A DNA stretch of 64,000 nt from Alicyclobacillus tolerans (lineage in GTDB: Bacteria > Bacillota > Bacilli > Alicyclobacillales > Alicyclobacillaceae), in assembly GCF_001447355.1 (NCBI RefSeq), contig NZ_JXBW01000012.1:1-64000 (forward strand), given 5' to 3'. Below the pieces are notes generated by a model. That model did not search any database and was not told the origin of the DNA. It saw only the letters and a list, made by a program, of their open reading frames with translations. The stretch's first letter is position 1, and each line of letters starts with the position of its first letter. This document shows, piece after piece, positions 1 to 8,680 of the stretch. The position numbers and the translations under genes were made by a program.

Positions 1-34
1 AGGGTCGGCGGTTCGAGCCCGTCAACGTCCACCA
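1..34 (+). tRNA. tRNA 3' end, probably tRNA-Val (partial)
   Basis: The window opens inside a tRNA. The T arm (GGCGG, loop TTCGAGC, CCGTC), the 3' acceptor strand AACGTCC, discriminator A and encoded CCA are all visible. The implied 5' acceptor GGACGTT and the T-arm sequence resemble Bacilli tRNA-Val, which often precedes initiator tRNA in tRNA clusters. The anticodon lies outside the window, so the identity is inference. Confidence 0.6.
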
Positions 35-41
35 TTCTTGC

Positions 42-117
42 CGCGGGGTGGAGCAGTTGGCAGCTCGGCGGGCTCATAACCCGAAGGTCGCCGGTTCAAG
101 TCCTGCCCCCGCAACCA
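42..117 (+). tRNA. Initiator tRNA-fMet (CAT)
   Basis: A 76-nt cloverleaf with encoded CCA and anticodon CAT at 75-77. Initiator identity follows from the unpaired C1/A72 end (CGCGGGG against CCCCGCA) and the three consecutive G:C pairs flanking the anticodon loop. It starts 7 bases after the preceding tRNA, so both belong to one cluster. Confidence 0.95.
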
Positions 118-120
118 TTT

Positions 121-196
121 GGCTCGGTAGCTCAGTCGGTAGAGCAGAGGGCTGAAAATCCTCGTGTCGGCGGTTCGATTCCGTCCCGAGCCACCA
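121..196 (+). tRNA. tRNA-Phe (GAA)
   Basis: A 76-nt cloverleaf with acceptor GGCTCGG/CCGAGCC, anticodon GAA at 154-156, T loop TTCGATT and encoded CCA. It begins 3 bases after the initiator tRNA and is presumably cotranscribed with it. Confidence 0.95.
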
Positions 197-310
197 TTCC
201 TGTGTTGCCGTCCTCCGTCGAAGCGAGGAGTTCCAATAAAGGGTTTCTCCCCTTTCAGTGTTCTCTGTTCAAATGTCACTTCGATGGTCGGCAATGCTCT
301 ACTCTTCTAT

Positions 311-387
311 GGCGGCGTAGCTCAGCTGGTTAGAGCACACGGTTCATACCCGTGGTGTCGGTGGTTCGAGTCCACTCGCCGCTACCA
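311..387 (+). tRNA. tRNA-Met, elongator type (CAT)
   Basis: A 77-nt cloverleaf with a fully paired acceptor (GGCGGCG/CGCCGCT side), anticodon CAT at 345-347 and encoded CCA. It closely resembles Bacillus elongator tRNA-Met. A CAT anticodon could also be a lysidine-modified tRNA-Ile2, but the acceptor and anticodon stems fit Met better. It is the last tRNA of the cluster; a short GCGCGC inverted repeat follows near 459-480. Confidence 0.88.
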
Positions 388-500
388 AATTCGTTTGCAC
401 TGCGGAATCAACTGTTTTCCCTATAGTTTCAAGAGGACATATAAAGCTTTCCTTCTGATGCGCGCGGCTTATGCGCGCGTTCCTGTGTTTTACGCCCAAC

Positions 501-530
501 AACAAAAACGAGCCCACTTCGTGGACTCGT
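501..530 (-). terminator. Intrinsic terminator of the cold-shock gene
   Basis: A 10-bp stem (508-517 with 521-530, one mismatch) with a 3-nt loop is followed on the minus strand by TTTTTGTTGTT. It lies about 50 bases beyond the stop of the cold-shock gene. Confidence 0.85.
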
Positions 531-577
531 TTGTACATACATCGAATAAACAAGCAGTTTATTCGTAGTACGTCAGA

Positions 578-778
578 TTACAGTTTGTACACGTTGGCTG
601 CTTGCGGACCCTTCGGGCCTTCCACGATGTCAAACTCGACAGCTTGCCCTTCGTCAAGCGTCTTGAAGCCGCTGCCTTGGATGGCGCTGAAGTGAACAAA
701 TACGTCTTCGCCGCCTTCGACTTGAATGAAACCGTAACCCTTTTCTGCGTTGAACCACTTCACTGTACCGTGCTGCAA
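578..778 (-). CDS. Cold-shock protein (CspA/CspB family)
   Basis: A 66-residue single cold-shock domain (OB fold) that binds single-stranded RNA/DNA and acts as an RNA chaperone. The first RNA-binding motif [12 protein letters not shown] and second motif VFVHFSAI are intact. The start is taken as TTG at 778: it gives the usual family length and N-terminus (MQHGTVKWF) and has a GGAGG box 8 bases upstream. Starting at the ATG at 793 would add five non-family residues and place that ribosome binding site inside the coding region. It has its own terminator downstream and is monocistronic. Confidence 0.93.
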   Translation of the reverse strand: MQHGTVKWFNAEKGYGFIQVEGGEDVFVHFSAIQGSGFKTLDEGQAVEFDIVEGPKGPQAANVYKL

Positions 779-949
779 AATCAATTCCTCCATGGTGCTC
801 AATGCACGCTTTCAAATTCCACACAGGCGGTCGATCCCGCTGTTCATATAACGGCTTCGGGCCCGTGCCGTCGACCGAGACATCGGTGACACCTATAGTG
901 TAACCTAAGTGGGTCAATTTAACCACAACTTTCTGGAGGCATACAAAAT

Positions 950-1312
950 ATGAATTTTGAGAGCGCGCCATTAGCCCCTATTCTCGACCGGATGGAGGCC
1001 ATTTCCGATATGATTTGCACATTTGACCACCGGCTCGCATATACGCGCAACGAGCACACCATCGAGGTGGTCTTTCACAGCCACACCGGCGCTGTCACCG
1101 CCGTGGTCCTGATTGCCGAGGTGAGAGCCGATGCGACCGTAGAGGTTTACGCTTCTTTTACTTCACCGGGCATAGCCGAAGACCGTGTCGCACCCGCCGT
1201 GCAGTCTATATACGCTGGAGCTCTCCCTTTACGCGGACTCGACGAAGCCCTCACGGCATGGCTCGCCACATGGTACGGAGATTGTGTTCGTCAGCTTTCC
1301 TCTTCTATGTAG
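950..1312 (+). CDS. Hypothetical protein, 120 aa
   Basis: No family is recognised. The 120-residue protein is soluble-looking, without signal peptide or membrane segment, acidic overall, with an alternating hydrophobic pattern in the middle (TIEVVFHSHTGAVTAVVLIA) suggesting a small alpha/beta fold. The ATG at 950 has a TGGAGG box about 11 bases upstream. It faces away from the cold-shock gene and converges on the PhzF-like gene. Coding is supported by the ribosome binding site and open frame; function is unknown. Confidence 0.7.
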   Translation: MNFESAPLAPILDRMEAISDMICTFDHRLAYTRNEHTIEVVFHSHTGAVTAVVLIAEVRADATVEVYASFTSPGIAEDRVAPAVQSIYAGALPLRGLDEALTAWLATWYGDCVRQLSSSM

Positions 1313-1332
1313 GGGTATGTCCCCTGTGAGCG

Positions 1333-2202
1333 CTACTTTGTCAGCCGCATCTCACCGCGCAACACAGTGACCGCTTCCCCACCAACCCAAACCGACGAAA
1401 GATCCGTGGAATTGATTTCAGCCCATATGTGGCCAGGCCGCTTGACGCTCCATCCCTGTTCAAAGACGTGCCGACCTGGCTCAATGATTCCGCGATGCAC
1501 CAACAAAGCCGCCAGTGCCCCGGTTGCCGTACCTGTATGCGGATCCTCTGCGACACCGACGGCTGGCGCAAAATCACGTGTGTGAGCCGCGGACTGCGGT
1601 GCCACAGGATCGCGTGCGTACAGGTGCACACAAGCGGCACCAAGCTGGCGCGATACGACACCCAACTGATCTATGCGCGGCTCAAGAGCTAAAAGCGTAC
1701 GTCGGCTTGCGACAGGCACCATAACTTGCCACAAACCGGTCGATGCCATGGCGAAAGGCAATTCTGGCGCGACGTCCTTATCTGACATACCTAGCGCCTC
1801 AAGAATTTGTGCCTTCTCCACTTGCTCCAAGTCGCGAAACTGCGGCTTGGCCTGCTCCATCCACACCATTCCGGAGTCTTCGATCCGCATGCGCAATCGG
1901 CCCACATTCGTCTGGACAAGGAGATCCCCAATGACCTCCGACCATTCCCGCAAAAGATGCAAAGCGGCAATGGTGGCATGCCCACAAAGATCCACCTCGG
2001 TCGCTGGCGTATAGTAACGAAAATCGTAGTGATGTTCCCCTAAGTGCACGACAAAAACGGTCTCCGAACAGTTCATCTCGCGCGCAATGCACTGCCGCAT
2101 GTCGGCCGTCAGGTCGTCCGCATCGAGCACAACACCGGCTGGATTGCCCAAGAATGGCTCCTTCGTAAACGCGTCGACCTGAAAAATTTCGACTTCCCGC
2201 AT
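1333..2202 (-). CDS. PhzF-family isomerase/epimerase
   Basis: A 289-residue protein of the PhzF phenazine-biosynthesis-like family, which has the diaminopimelate-epimerase fold and usually acts on small metabolites of unknown identity in bacteria without phenazine clusters. The N-terminal signature FQVDAFTKEPFLGNPAGVV and the catalytic glutamate in the CSETVF motif (about residue 47) are present, as are the second-half glycine motif EDPHTGTATGAL and a normal length. The AGGAGG box upstream of the ATG is strong. It starts 20 bases after the AarF stop and may be cotranscribed with it. No other phenazine genes are nearby, so the substrate cannot be named. Confidence 0.9.
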   Translation of the reverse strand: MREVEIFQVDAFTKEPFLGNPAGVVLDADDLTADMRQCIAREMNCSETVFVVHLGEHHYDFRYYTPATEVDLCGHATIAALHLLREWSEVIGDLLVQTNVGRLRMRIEDSGMVWMEQAKPQFRDLEQVEKAQILEALGMSDKDVAPELPFAMASTGLWQVMVPVASRRTLLALEPRIDQLGVVSRQLGAACVHLYARDPVAPQSAAHTRDFAPAVGVAEDPHTGTATGALAALLVHRGIIEPGRHVFEQGWSVKRPGHIWAEINSTDLSSVWVGGEAVTVLRGEMRLTK

Positions 2203-2222
2203 CCTTTTCGCCTCCTTGTCGT

Positions 2223-3911
2223 CTATTTACTCGATCTCCAGATGGATACAATCAATATGAACACCATAAATAGACCTACAGCGACACCCACCTCAGTGGT
2301 CGGAAATGACCAAAGTGCCGAAGATGAGCGTTTGAGTACCGTCGCAATCAAAAGGCCTGCCATGAAGATGCTGAACGCGAGCAACGTGATGCTGAACGAC
2401 AAGCGATTGCCAATGCGGACAAGTTGGCGCATCAACTGATCCACTTCTGCCATTTCGAGTTGTACGCGCACTTTGCCTCGTCGCCATTCACGCAAAATGC
2501 CTCGGATTTGCCTGGGGACGTCCGTCAAGAGCTCGGCCGTGTCGACGGCCCCTTTGAACGCCTTGCCGACAAACTGGCGCGGATTCATGCGATCGCGCAA
2601 CAACGCACGTCCGAACGGCTCGGCGATATTCAGGATACGAAACGATGAGTCTAGGCCTTCGACCACGCCTTCGACCGTGACGAGCGTCTTGCCGACCAGC
2701 GCGAGATCGGAAGGAATTTTGATGCGATGGCGGTACGCGACGGAGAACAATTCGCTGACCGCGTCGCCAAGACTGATTTGTGTGAACGGCAGATCGTAAT
2801 ACTTTTCGCGGAGGTTGTCGACGTCGCGGTGCAACCGCCTGTCATCGACGTCACTGGGGACCACGCCCATGCGGTAAAGCACGCGGACGATGGCGTCTGA
2901 GTCGCGGCGCATGAGCGCGATGATCAAAGCGGACAAATGCCGCTTCATCTCCGGCGTCAGCCGCCCAACCATACCAAAGTCCATAAACAGCACGCTGTGG
3001 TCTGGCAGCACGGCAAGATTTCCAGGGTGGGGATCCGCGTGAAAGAAACCGTGCATCAGCATCTGCGTGAACTCGGCGTTGGCCACACGTTGAGCGATTT
3101 CCCCGGTGCGATAGCCCGATTCGCGCAGAAACGCTCCATTGGTCAGTTTGATCCCGCGCACATATTCCATCGTCAACACGCGCGACGTGGTCCAGTCCCA
3201 GAAGATCCTCGGGATGCGTACAGTCGCATCACCGTCATGAATGTTCCGCAAGCGATCGGCATTGCGACCCTCAATCGTATAGTTCAACTCGTTGAGCAGA
3301 GTGTAACGAAACTCTTCCACCACTTGGCTAAGTTCATAGTGTGCCGCCCATTCGAAATGACGTTCGGCCAGGCGCGCCAAATCCATCAAAATGTCGAGAT
3401 CGATCTCGATTTTTTGTTGAATGTCAGGGCGCTGTACCTTGACGGCCACCTCTTCACCGGACTGCAATTCGGCGCGGTGTACCTGGCCGATGGAAGCGGC
3501 GCCTACCGGAACTTCGTCAAACGCACGAAACATATCCGAAAGGGGTTGCCCCATCTCGGTCTCGACGATGGTGCGAATCTGATCAAACGGCACGGGGGGC
3601 ACTTCGTCCTGCAGCTTCGTCAACTGCTCGATGAACTCGGGAGGAAACACATCAGCGCGCAGGCTGGCGATTTGCCCAAGCTTAATAAACGTCGGCCCAA
3701 GCTGCTCAATGACCAAACGCATCCGCTCATACGTCGAAATGGTCTCGCGCTCGCGCCGCTCCGAAAAAATGCGCCGCGGCAAGGATAAAATGTCGAACAG
3801 TCCGATCTCGTCAATAAACCAGCCAAAGCCGTTGGCGACCAGAATCTGTGCAATGTCCTTATACCGCGACAAATGGCGAACCCGCTTGCCGAGAATCTGT
3901 CCTCCAACCAT
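2223..3911 (-). CDS. AarF/ABC1/UbiB-family protein kinase-like ATPase
   Basis: A 562-residue atypical kinase of the ABC1/UbiB family, membrane-associated and linked in other bacteria to isoprenoid-quinone metabolism. Visible hallmarks in order are the KxGQ motif (FIKLGQIASLRAD), the alanine-rich nucleotide loop (GAASIGQVHRA), the VAIK-type lysine (VAVKVQRP), the catalytic HADPHPGN and metal-binding DFG. Two hydrophobic helices near the C-terminus form a membrane anchor. The ATG has an AAAGGAG box. The coiled-coil protein at 3946 lies directly upstream, 34 bases away, suggesting an operon; PhzF follows. Its direct substrate is not known. Confidence 0.93.
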   Translation of the reverse strand: MVGGQILGKRVRHLSRYKDIAQILVANGFGWFIDEIGLFDILSLPRRIFSERRERETISTYERMRLVIEQLGPTFIKLGQIASLRADVFPPEFIEQLTKLQDEVPPVPFDQIRTIVETEMGQPLSDMFRAFDEVPVGAASIGQVHRAELQSGEEVAVKVQRPDIQQKIEIDLDILMDLARLAERHFEWAAHYELSQVVEEFRYTLLNELNYTIEGRNADRLRNIHDGDATVRIPRIFWDWTTSRVLTMEYVRGIKLTNGAFLRESGYRTGEIAQRVANAEFTQMLMHGFFHADPHPGNLAVLPDHSVLFMDFGMVGRLTPEMKRHLSALIIALMRRDSDAIVRVLYRMGVVPSDVDDRRLHRDVDNLREKYYDLPFTQISLGDAVSELFSVAYRHRIKIPSDLALVGKTLVTVEGVVEGLDSSFRILNIAEPFGRALLRDRMNPRQFVGKAFKGAVDTAELLTDVPRQIRGILREWRRGKVRVQLEMAEVDQLMRQLVRIGNRLSFSITLLAFSIFMAGLLIATVLKRSSSALWSFPTTEVGVAVGLFMVFILIVSIWRSSK

Positions 3912-3945
3912 GCCAATCTCCTTTGCCTGCCGACGTCAGCCTGGG

Positions 3946-4332
3946 TCAATCGACGTGTTCGAGCTTGTCTGCCGCGCTCGCGGTGTCGGCAACGCCATTC
4001 CCGGACAATTTCGCCTCAAGCTGCTGCACGCGGGTATCCAATCGCTCCAGCAACTGGCGAAGGCTCGCCAATTCGGCGCGAATGCCTTCCTGATCTTCAC
4101 GTACACCAAGCTTTGTCAAGGCCTTTTGCACATTGTCCTGTACCGCATTCTGCAGTTCGATCCGACCTTGTTCGCCACGCTCGATCATCTCATGCACAAA
4201 ATCCCGCGTCTGTTGCGGCGTCATCCGCTTTTCTTCAGCCCACTGCTTGGCGGCCTCCGACAATCGCTCGCGGCTATACGACATCAATCCAACGCCAAGA
4301 TCGAGAACTTTTTTGAAGGAGTCTTCCAACAT
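3946..4332 (-). CDS. Phasin-like coiled-coil protein
   Basis: A 128-residue helical protein resembling the phasin/PhaF-type 'polyhydroxyalkanoate synthesis regulator' group: an amphipathic N-terminal helix (FKKVLDLGVGLMSYSRERL), a phasin-like central part and a C-terminal heptad coiled coil (LRQLLERLDTRVQQLEAKL). The ATG at 4332 is preferred over an in-frame GTG 12 bases upstream because GTGAGGTG sits at proper spacing. It is 34 bases upstream of the AarF-like gene on the same strand; such proteins recur beside ABC1 kinases, suggesting a partner role. No PHA synthase is present here, so a granule role is not supported. Confidence 0.75.
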   Translation of the reverse strand: MLEDSFKKVLDLGVGLMSYSRERLSEAAKQWAEEKRMTPQQTRDFVHEMIERGEQGRIELQNAVQDNVQKALTKLGVREDQEGIRAELASLRQLLERLDTRVQQLEAKLSGNGVADTASAADKLEHVD

Positions 4333-4428
4333 CGTGCACCTCACTTCGCAATTCCGCTGTGTGACTACCTTATGATGTGCGGCTCACACGCGCACGGCTT
4401 GTTGCCAATAGTGTACCACGTTCCCAGT

Positions 4429-5154
4429 CTACGCACGCAATTTCAACAGTGGCTCAAGCTCTGCCGTCGACAACGGCCGGTATGCGCCAGGGGTCAAGCC
4501 CGGATCGAGAACAAGCGGACCCATCGTCACCCGCTTCAAAAAGGTCACTTGTTTACCTAACGCCTGAAACATCCGTTTCACTTGATGAAATTTGCCCTCA
4601 TAGATTTCAATGGATGCCTCCGATTCATCGCCGGCTACATGAATTTCGAGGCGCCCTGGCAGGCAGGCGTAGCCATCTTCAAGCATGACACCAGCCGCGA
4701 TAGCATCGCGATCGCGCTCATCGAGACAACCCTCGACGCGCACGAAGTAACGCTTTGGCACGTGGCGTTTGGGCGAGAGCAGGCTGTGCGCCAGTTGGCC
4801 ATCGTTCGTCAGAAGAAGCAGCCCCTCCGCATCTTTGTCGAGGCGTCCGACAGGAAACACGCCATACGAACGATCCCTGGCAGCCAGCAACTCTGTGACG
4901 ACCGGCTGACGCACGTCCTCCGTTGCGCTTAACACGCCCTGCGGCTTGTACATCATGAAATAAACAAATTGCTCGTATGGAATAGGCTCACCATCGCACT
5001 CAACCACGTCCCGGCCGACGACGGCGTGCACTGCGGGGTCTTTCACAACCTCGCCATTCACGCGTACGCGGCCAGCTTTGCACAGTTTTTTGACCTCACT
5101 GCGCGTGCCAATGCCTGCGGTGGCCAGCCACTTGTCCAATCTCACGCTTTCCAC
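4429..5154 (-). CDS. rsuA: Pseudouridine synthase, RsuA/RluB family
   Basis: A 241-residue two-domain enzyme that isomerises a specific uridine in rRNA; the short RsuA-like form most often modifies 16S U516. An S4 RNA-binding domain occupies residues 4-50, followed by the PseudoU_synth_2 domain with the catalytic aspartate in GRLDKDAEGLLLLTNDG (Asp106). The start is taken as GTG at 5154 because GAGGGGG lies 6 bases upstream; the ATG at 5160 would be too close to that box. The 16S versus 23S target cannot be settled by eye. Confidence 0.88.
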   Translation of the reverse strand: MESVRLDKWLATAGIGTRSEVKKLCKAGRVRVNGEVVKDPAVHAVVGRDVVECDGEPIPYEQFVYFMMYKPQGVLSATEDVRQPVVTELLAARDRSYGVFPVGRLDKDAEGLLLLTNDGQLAHSLLSPKRHVPKRYFVRVEGCLDERDRDAIAAGVMLEDGYACLPGRLEIHVAGDESEASIEIYEGKFHQVKRMFQALGKQVTFLKRVTMGPLVLDPGLTPGAYRPLSTAELEPLLKLRA

Positions 5155-5291
5155 GATCATCCCCCTCACAAGAACTCAGATACCGCCCCTGAAAGTTCCA
5201 CTTTGTCTTTCCCTGACCATGCCGTACAATGATTTTAAGGCTTTCGTTGCCTAACGCAGCGAGACTATCAATGTAGAAACGAGGTGCTGTG

Positions 5292-5510
5292 ATGCATTTG
5301 CTCACCATCGCACTTGTCGTCCTGCTCGGACTCGCCGTCATCTGTCTCGCCATCATTGCGTTTGTCGCATTGACCATTTACTGGACCTTGGAGCCGATTT
5401 TGAATGTACTCGGTAAAATCTCGACAGGGCTCGAGATTGGCCGCTTTCTGTATCATCGCCTCGAGTGGCTGCGCCGCCGTCGCTACAAAGACTGGTACCA
5501 AGATCGCTAA
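5292..5510 (+). CDS. Small single-pass membrane protein, 72 aa
   Basis: One long hydrophobic segment (residues 2-30) is followed by a basic, aromatic C-terminus (RRRRYKDWYQDR). A GAGGTG box lies 5 bases upstream of the ATG. No family is recognised; the topology suggests a membrane anchor with a cytosolic tail. It lies between the divergent pseudouridine synthase gene and the convergent YuzB gene. Confidence 0.7.
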   Translation: MHLLTIALVVLLGLAVICLAIIAFVALTIYWTLEPILNVLGKISTGLEIGRFLYHRLEWLRRRRYKDWYQDR

Positions 5511-5545
5511 CAGTGGCCCTGCTATGCTTTATTGTAGGAGTATCT

Positions 5546-5593
5546 GAAAAAAGACGGGGCGGGCGCCTTACAGAAAGGCGTCCGTCACCCGTC
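5546..5593 (-). terminator. Intrinsic terminator of the YuzB-like gene
   Basis: On the minus strand a GC-rich stem (GACGGG with CCCGTC outside, ACGCCTT with AAGGCGC inside) is followed by six T residues (5547-5552). It starts 16 bases after the YuzB stop. Confidence 0.85.
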
Positions 5594-5608
5594 GCTACAG
5601 TTTGCACG

Positions 5609-5872
5609 TTACGATTCAGGTTCGTCCAACAACCACGCCTGTTCTTCTGCAATGCGCTGGCGCAATCGTTCGTAGCACGTTTTCGCATCCTTCGCGAAAA
5701 CCAGTTTGCCATTGACGTATGCATACGCGTTATGCTGACAGAGCCCACACAAACTCAGGCACTCGCTTTCCAAGACAGAAACTCCCGGAAATTCTTCCTC
5801 CAGTGCTGCGAGCGGGTAGGCGCTCAGCGGATTGCTCACACATACCTCGACCACGATCACGCCGTACACCAC
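5609..5872 (-). CDS. YuzB-family protein (DUF1450)
   Basis: An 87-residue small protein of the DUF1450/YuzB family, conserved in Bacilli, with no established function. It shows the family pattern VVEVCVSNPLSAY and the cysteine cluster ESECLSLCGLC, which could bind metal or form disulfides. The start is set at GTG 5872 because AAGGGAG lies 6 bases upstream; a longer reading to 5917 would overlap the lactonase gene and has no family support. It lies just downstream of the lactonase on the same strand and ends with a strong terminator. Confidence 0.85.
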   Translation of the reverse strand: MVYGVIVVEVCVSNPLSAYPLAALEEEFPGVSVLESECLSLCGLCQHNAYAYVNGKLVFAKDAKTCYERLRQRIAEEQAWLLDEPES

Positions 5873-5900
5873 ACCGCACTCCCTTCCGAAGTCACTTTCC

Positions 5901-6917
5901 TTACACCGACAGCACACAAACTGGCTTTTTTACGTGATAGCGCAACCTTGTGTCCACAGGTTTGCCCCTTTCGTCGATGGCAAACACGCCAATCGCGTCA
6001 TCGTCCTGGTAGGCGATGAGGAGATGGCGGTCATCCGGCAACAAGCAGAAGTGACGTGGTGTCTTGCCGCCTGCCGACACCTCGTACATGGGTTGCAATT
6101 GCCCATCTGATTGGATCCCAAAGACGCTTAAGGTGTCCGCACCGCGATTTGTGACATACAAGCACGTCTCCCGCGCATTGAGTTGAAGATGGGCCGCCCA
6201 CCGCACACTCGCTGGATCGCCATAAAGCGGCAATACTTGGGCAAGTTTGAACGTTTGCGCGGCACGCGTAAACACATTGACTGTGGCATTCAACTCACCG
6301 ACGACGTACAACACCTCTCCAGTCGCAGAGAACGCCATATGGCGCGGCCCGGTTCCAGGTGGCAGGACGATCTCGTCGCAATAGACAAGATATCGCCCGC
6401 TCTGCTCGTAGACGTGAATGCGATCAGTGCCGAGATCCGCAGCAAAGGCGCGTTTGGTCAGCGGATCGATGGCGACAGAGTGCGCATGGGGGCCTTCTTG
6501 GCGCTCGCTGTTGGGCCCATTTCCAAAAAAACGCACCACCTGTGCAGCAGGTTCGAGCCACCCGCTGTCGTGAATGGGTAGCAAAGAGATGCTACCAGAC
6601 ATGTAGTTAGATACATAAACGACATCTGTTTCGCCAAAGGCGAGATGGCAAGGCGAATCACCATTAGCCAATTGGCGATTGAGCGGCGTTAAAACTTGTG
6701 CCGACGGCTCATAGCGGTATGCTGCGACGTGGCCGTTCGCCGTTTCGCTGACAGCATACAGGCAGCGCCTCGCTTGGTTATACAAGAGATAGGAAGGCGC
6801 TGCGATTCCCGATATACCGCCCGTCAGCCTTAGCTTAGCCGTTTGTGGATCAAATTGAAGAATCTGAATGGACTGGTCGTCTTCTCCCCCATATGTACCG
6901 ATAAATACAGTTGTCAC
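5901..6917 (-). CDS. Lactonase family protein, 6-phosphogluconolactonase-like (YkgB/Pgl type)
   Basis: A 338-residue cytosolic seven-bladed beta-propeller of the lactonase (Lactonase_7) family; characterised members hydrolyse 6-phosphogluconolactone in the oxidative pentose phosphate pathway. Family signatures seen are the start VFIGTYGG, the blade motif GPHAHSV, GTGPRHMAF, and a C-terminal TPRHFCLLPDDRHLLIAYQDDD. It starts with GTG and has GGGAGAG 7 bases upstream. Glucose-6-phosphate dehydrogenase is not adjacent, so the exact lactone remains an inference. Confidence 0.88.
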   Translation of the reverse strand: MTTVFIGTYGGEDDQSIQILQFDPQTAKLRLTGGISGIAAPSYLLYNQARRCLYAVSETANGHVAAYRYEPSAQVLTPLNRQLANGDSPCHLAFGETDVVYVSNYMSGSISLLPIHDSGWLEPAAQVVRFFGNGPNSERQEGPHAHSVAIDPLTKRAFAADLGTDRIHVYEQSGRYLVYCDEIVLPPGTGPRHMAFSATGEVLYVVGELNATVNVFTRAAQTFKLAQVLPLYGDPASVRWAAHLQLNARETCLYVTNRGADTLSVFGIQSDGQLQPMYEVSAGGKTPRHFCLLPDDRHLLIAYQDDDAIGVFAIDERGKPVDTRLRYHVKKPVCVLSV

Positions 6918-7101
6918 ATGATCGCTCTCCCATCCGTTCTGCTACACGTCTACATAATGTTTCGTTGATCATACCTCGCCCACGCATCCATGCCAAACGC
7001 TCCGCATCGCGAGCGCGGTCAATCAAATTCAAATTCAAGGTTGCGATGCGATGCTTGGAGGCAGAGCCCCACCCGCTACAGACATGTGAGGAGGATTAGG
7101 C

Positions 7102-7752
7102 ATGACACCTGAGGAGCGAAAACTGGCCAACCAACAACGCGAAAGGCGCATTCGCCGGTGGCTGGCGGGACTGTCGTGGACGCTACCAGCCGTGTCGTTT
7201 GGTGGTTTTTTTGCGATTTGGCACGCTATTGCGGGAGGTGCGTCGACACAAGCCACGACGACTTCCACACACAGTGCGGCTCACGCGCAACCCCGAACGA
7301 CAACAAGCACGGTTCACACAATCAGCAGTCATGTCTCGAACGATACTGTATTACAGGTCGGCGATACCGGTAGCAAAGTCAAAGCACTCCAACAAGAACT
7401 CACCACTTTGGGATTTTTCTCGTATGCCGTGACGGGCGACTATGGCCCCATTACGGAGCAGGCTGTCTCAGCCTTTCAATCGTCTGTGGGCTTGCCTGAA
7501 ACAGGTACCGTGGATCGCAAGACCTTACAAGCGCTACAGAAAGCCCTACGCACTCAACGCACACAGTCAGTGGCAAGCCAACAACCAACCCAACAGCAAT
7601 CTACACAAACGACTCAGGCGCCGACTGTCCAGCAGCCAGCTGCACAAAGCGCACAAAGCGGCGGATCGAACAGTTCCAACACATCCAGTACCTACGTGCC
7701 GCCGGCAAGCTCTGTGCAAACTCCACCAAGTGCCATCACCTCGGCATCTTGA
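7102..7752 (+). CDS. Membrane-anchored peptidoglycan-binding protein
   Basis: A 216-residue protein. A basic N-terminus precedes one hydrophobic segment (about residues 22-48), then a Ser/Thr-rich linker, then one PG_binding_1 domain (TVLQVGDTGSKVKALQQELT to LQALQKAL, about residues 82-150), then a Gln/Ser/Thr-rich low-complexity tail. The domain implies attachment to peptidoglycan outside the cell. A GAGGAGG box precedes the ATG. The stop is 10 bases from apbE, whose ribosome binding site overlaps the stop, so the genes are cotranscribed. It has no catalytic domain and no flavinylation motif; a wall-scaffold role for the redox partners is inference. Confidence 0.8.
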   Translation: MTPEERKLANQQRERRIRRWLAGLSWTLPAVSFGGFFAIWHAIAGGASTQATTTSTHSAAHAQPRTTTSTVHTISSHVSNDTVLQVGDTGSKVKALQQELTTLGFFSYAVTGDYGPITEQAVSAFQSSVGLPETGTVDRKTLQALQKALRTQRTQSVASQQPTQQQSTQTTQAPTVQQPAAQSAQSGGSNSSNTSSTYVPPASSVQTPPSAITSAS

Positions 7753-7762
7753 GGTGGGCAAG

Positions 7763-8680
7763 ATGGACATTGCACGGTTTCGGGCGATGGGCACGGACGT
7801 CACGGTGCATGTACCCGACGTGTACCATGTGCCGGATGACGTCGGTGAGCTGTTGGCAGACGGCGTACAACGACTCATCTCCGAATGGGAGTCGATTCTG
7901 ACTCGCTTTCACCCAGACAGTGCACTATCCCGGTTCAACCGCACGAACGGCCATTGGGTGGACGTCGATCCTCGTCTCGCCGCAGTGCTCCGACTTGCCG
8001 ACCAGGCGTTCGCCGAAACGCACGGCTGGTTTGATCCATATCTCGGGGAAGACATTCGCCGTATAGGCTACGATTTGTCGTTCGAGCAATTGACCGTCAC
8101 CTATCGTCCACTGGAGGTCAGCGATCGCATCGCCCCCAGCGATTCACCCCTCACCCTCCATGCCACGGCCTCGCGTGCCCGTCTTGAACCGGGGTACGAA
8201 GTCGATCTGGGAGGTATCGGGAAAGGATGGATTGTCAGGCAAGCCGCACAGTGGCTCGAACAAGCGGGACTGACTGCATTCATTTGCAACGCGGGTGGTG
8301 ACATGGTTTGCCGCGGCATGAACGGGGACGAGCCGTGGACCATTGGGGTGCAGGATCCGTTTGCCCCACAGGCAACCTCGTTGACCCTTTCTGTGCGCGA
8401 TCGCGCCGTGGCGACAAGTGGAACATACCGCCGGCGCTGGATGACGACAAACGGGCCTGCACACCATCTGCTCGATCCATTTACAGGTCTACCCACCGAG
8501 AGCGATGTCGTCTCCTGTACGATTGTACATCGCGACTTGGTTCGCGCTGAGGTACAGGCAAAGGTAGCCCTTTTACTAGGTTTTGAGCTGGGCCAAAATT
8601 GGCTGTCCCAGCAGGATTGCGATGAGTGGGTGCTCATCACGAGTTCGCGGGAGGTCGTACATCGATGCAACTCATTGTAA
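7763..8680 (+). CDS. apbE: FAD:protein FMN transferase (ApbE), copy 1
   Basis: A 305-residue flavin transferase that cleaves FAD and attaches FMN through a phosphoester to Thr/Ser of target proteins. The family N-terminus FRAMGTDVTV, the conserved DLGGIGKGWIV and the metal/FAD-binding NAGGDM are all present, as is the C-terminal DPFTGLPTES region. GAGGTG sits 6 bases upstream of the ATG. No signal peptide or lipobox is seen, although many ApbE proteins act outside the membrane. It overlaps the downstream haem membrane protein gene by 16 bases, so the two are translationally coupled. The target is not encoded in this operon. Confidence 0.92.
   Translation: MDIARFRAMGTDVTVHVPDVYHVPDDVGELLADGVQRLISEWESILTRFHPDSALSRFNRTNGHWVDVDPRLAAVLRLADQAFAETHGWFDPYLGEDIRRIGYDLSFEQLTVTYRPLEVSDRIAPSDSPLTLHATASRARLEPGYEVDLGGIGKGWIVRQAAQWLEQAGLTAFICNAGGDMVCRGMNGDEPWTIGVQDPFAPQATSLTLSVRDRAVATSGTYRRRWMTTNGPAHHLLDPFTGLPTESDVVSCTIVHRDLVRAEVQAKVALLLGFELGQNWLSQQDCDEWVLITSSREVVHRCNSL

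Noticed and set aside
164-568. Protein-coding frames across the tRNA cluster
   Set aside because: They overlap well-formed tRNA genes and have no ribosome binding site or protein-like composition.
3946-4332. True PHA granule phasin
   Set aside because: No PHA synthase or depolymerase genes are nearby; only a general coiled-coil resemblance is seen.
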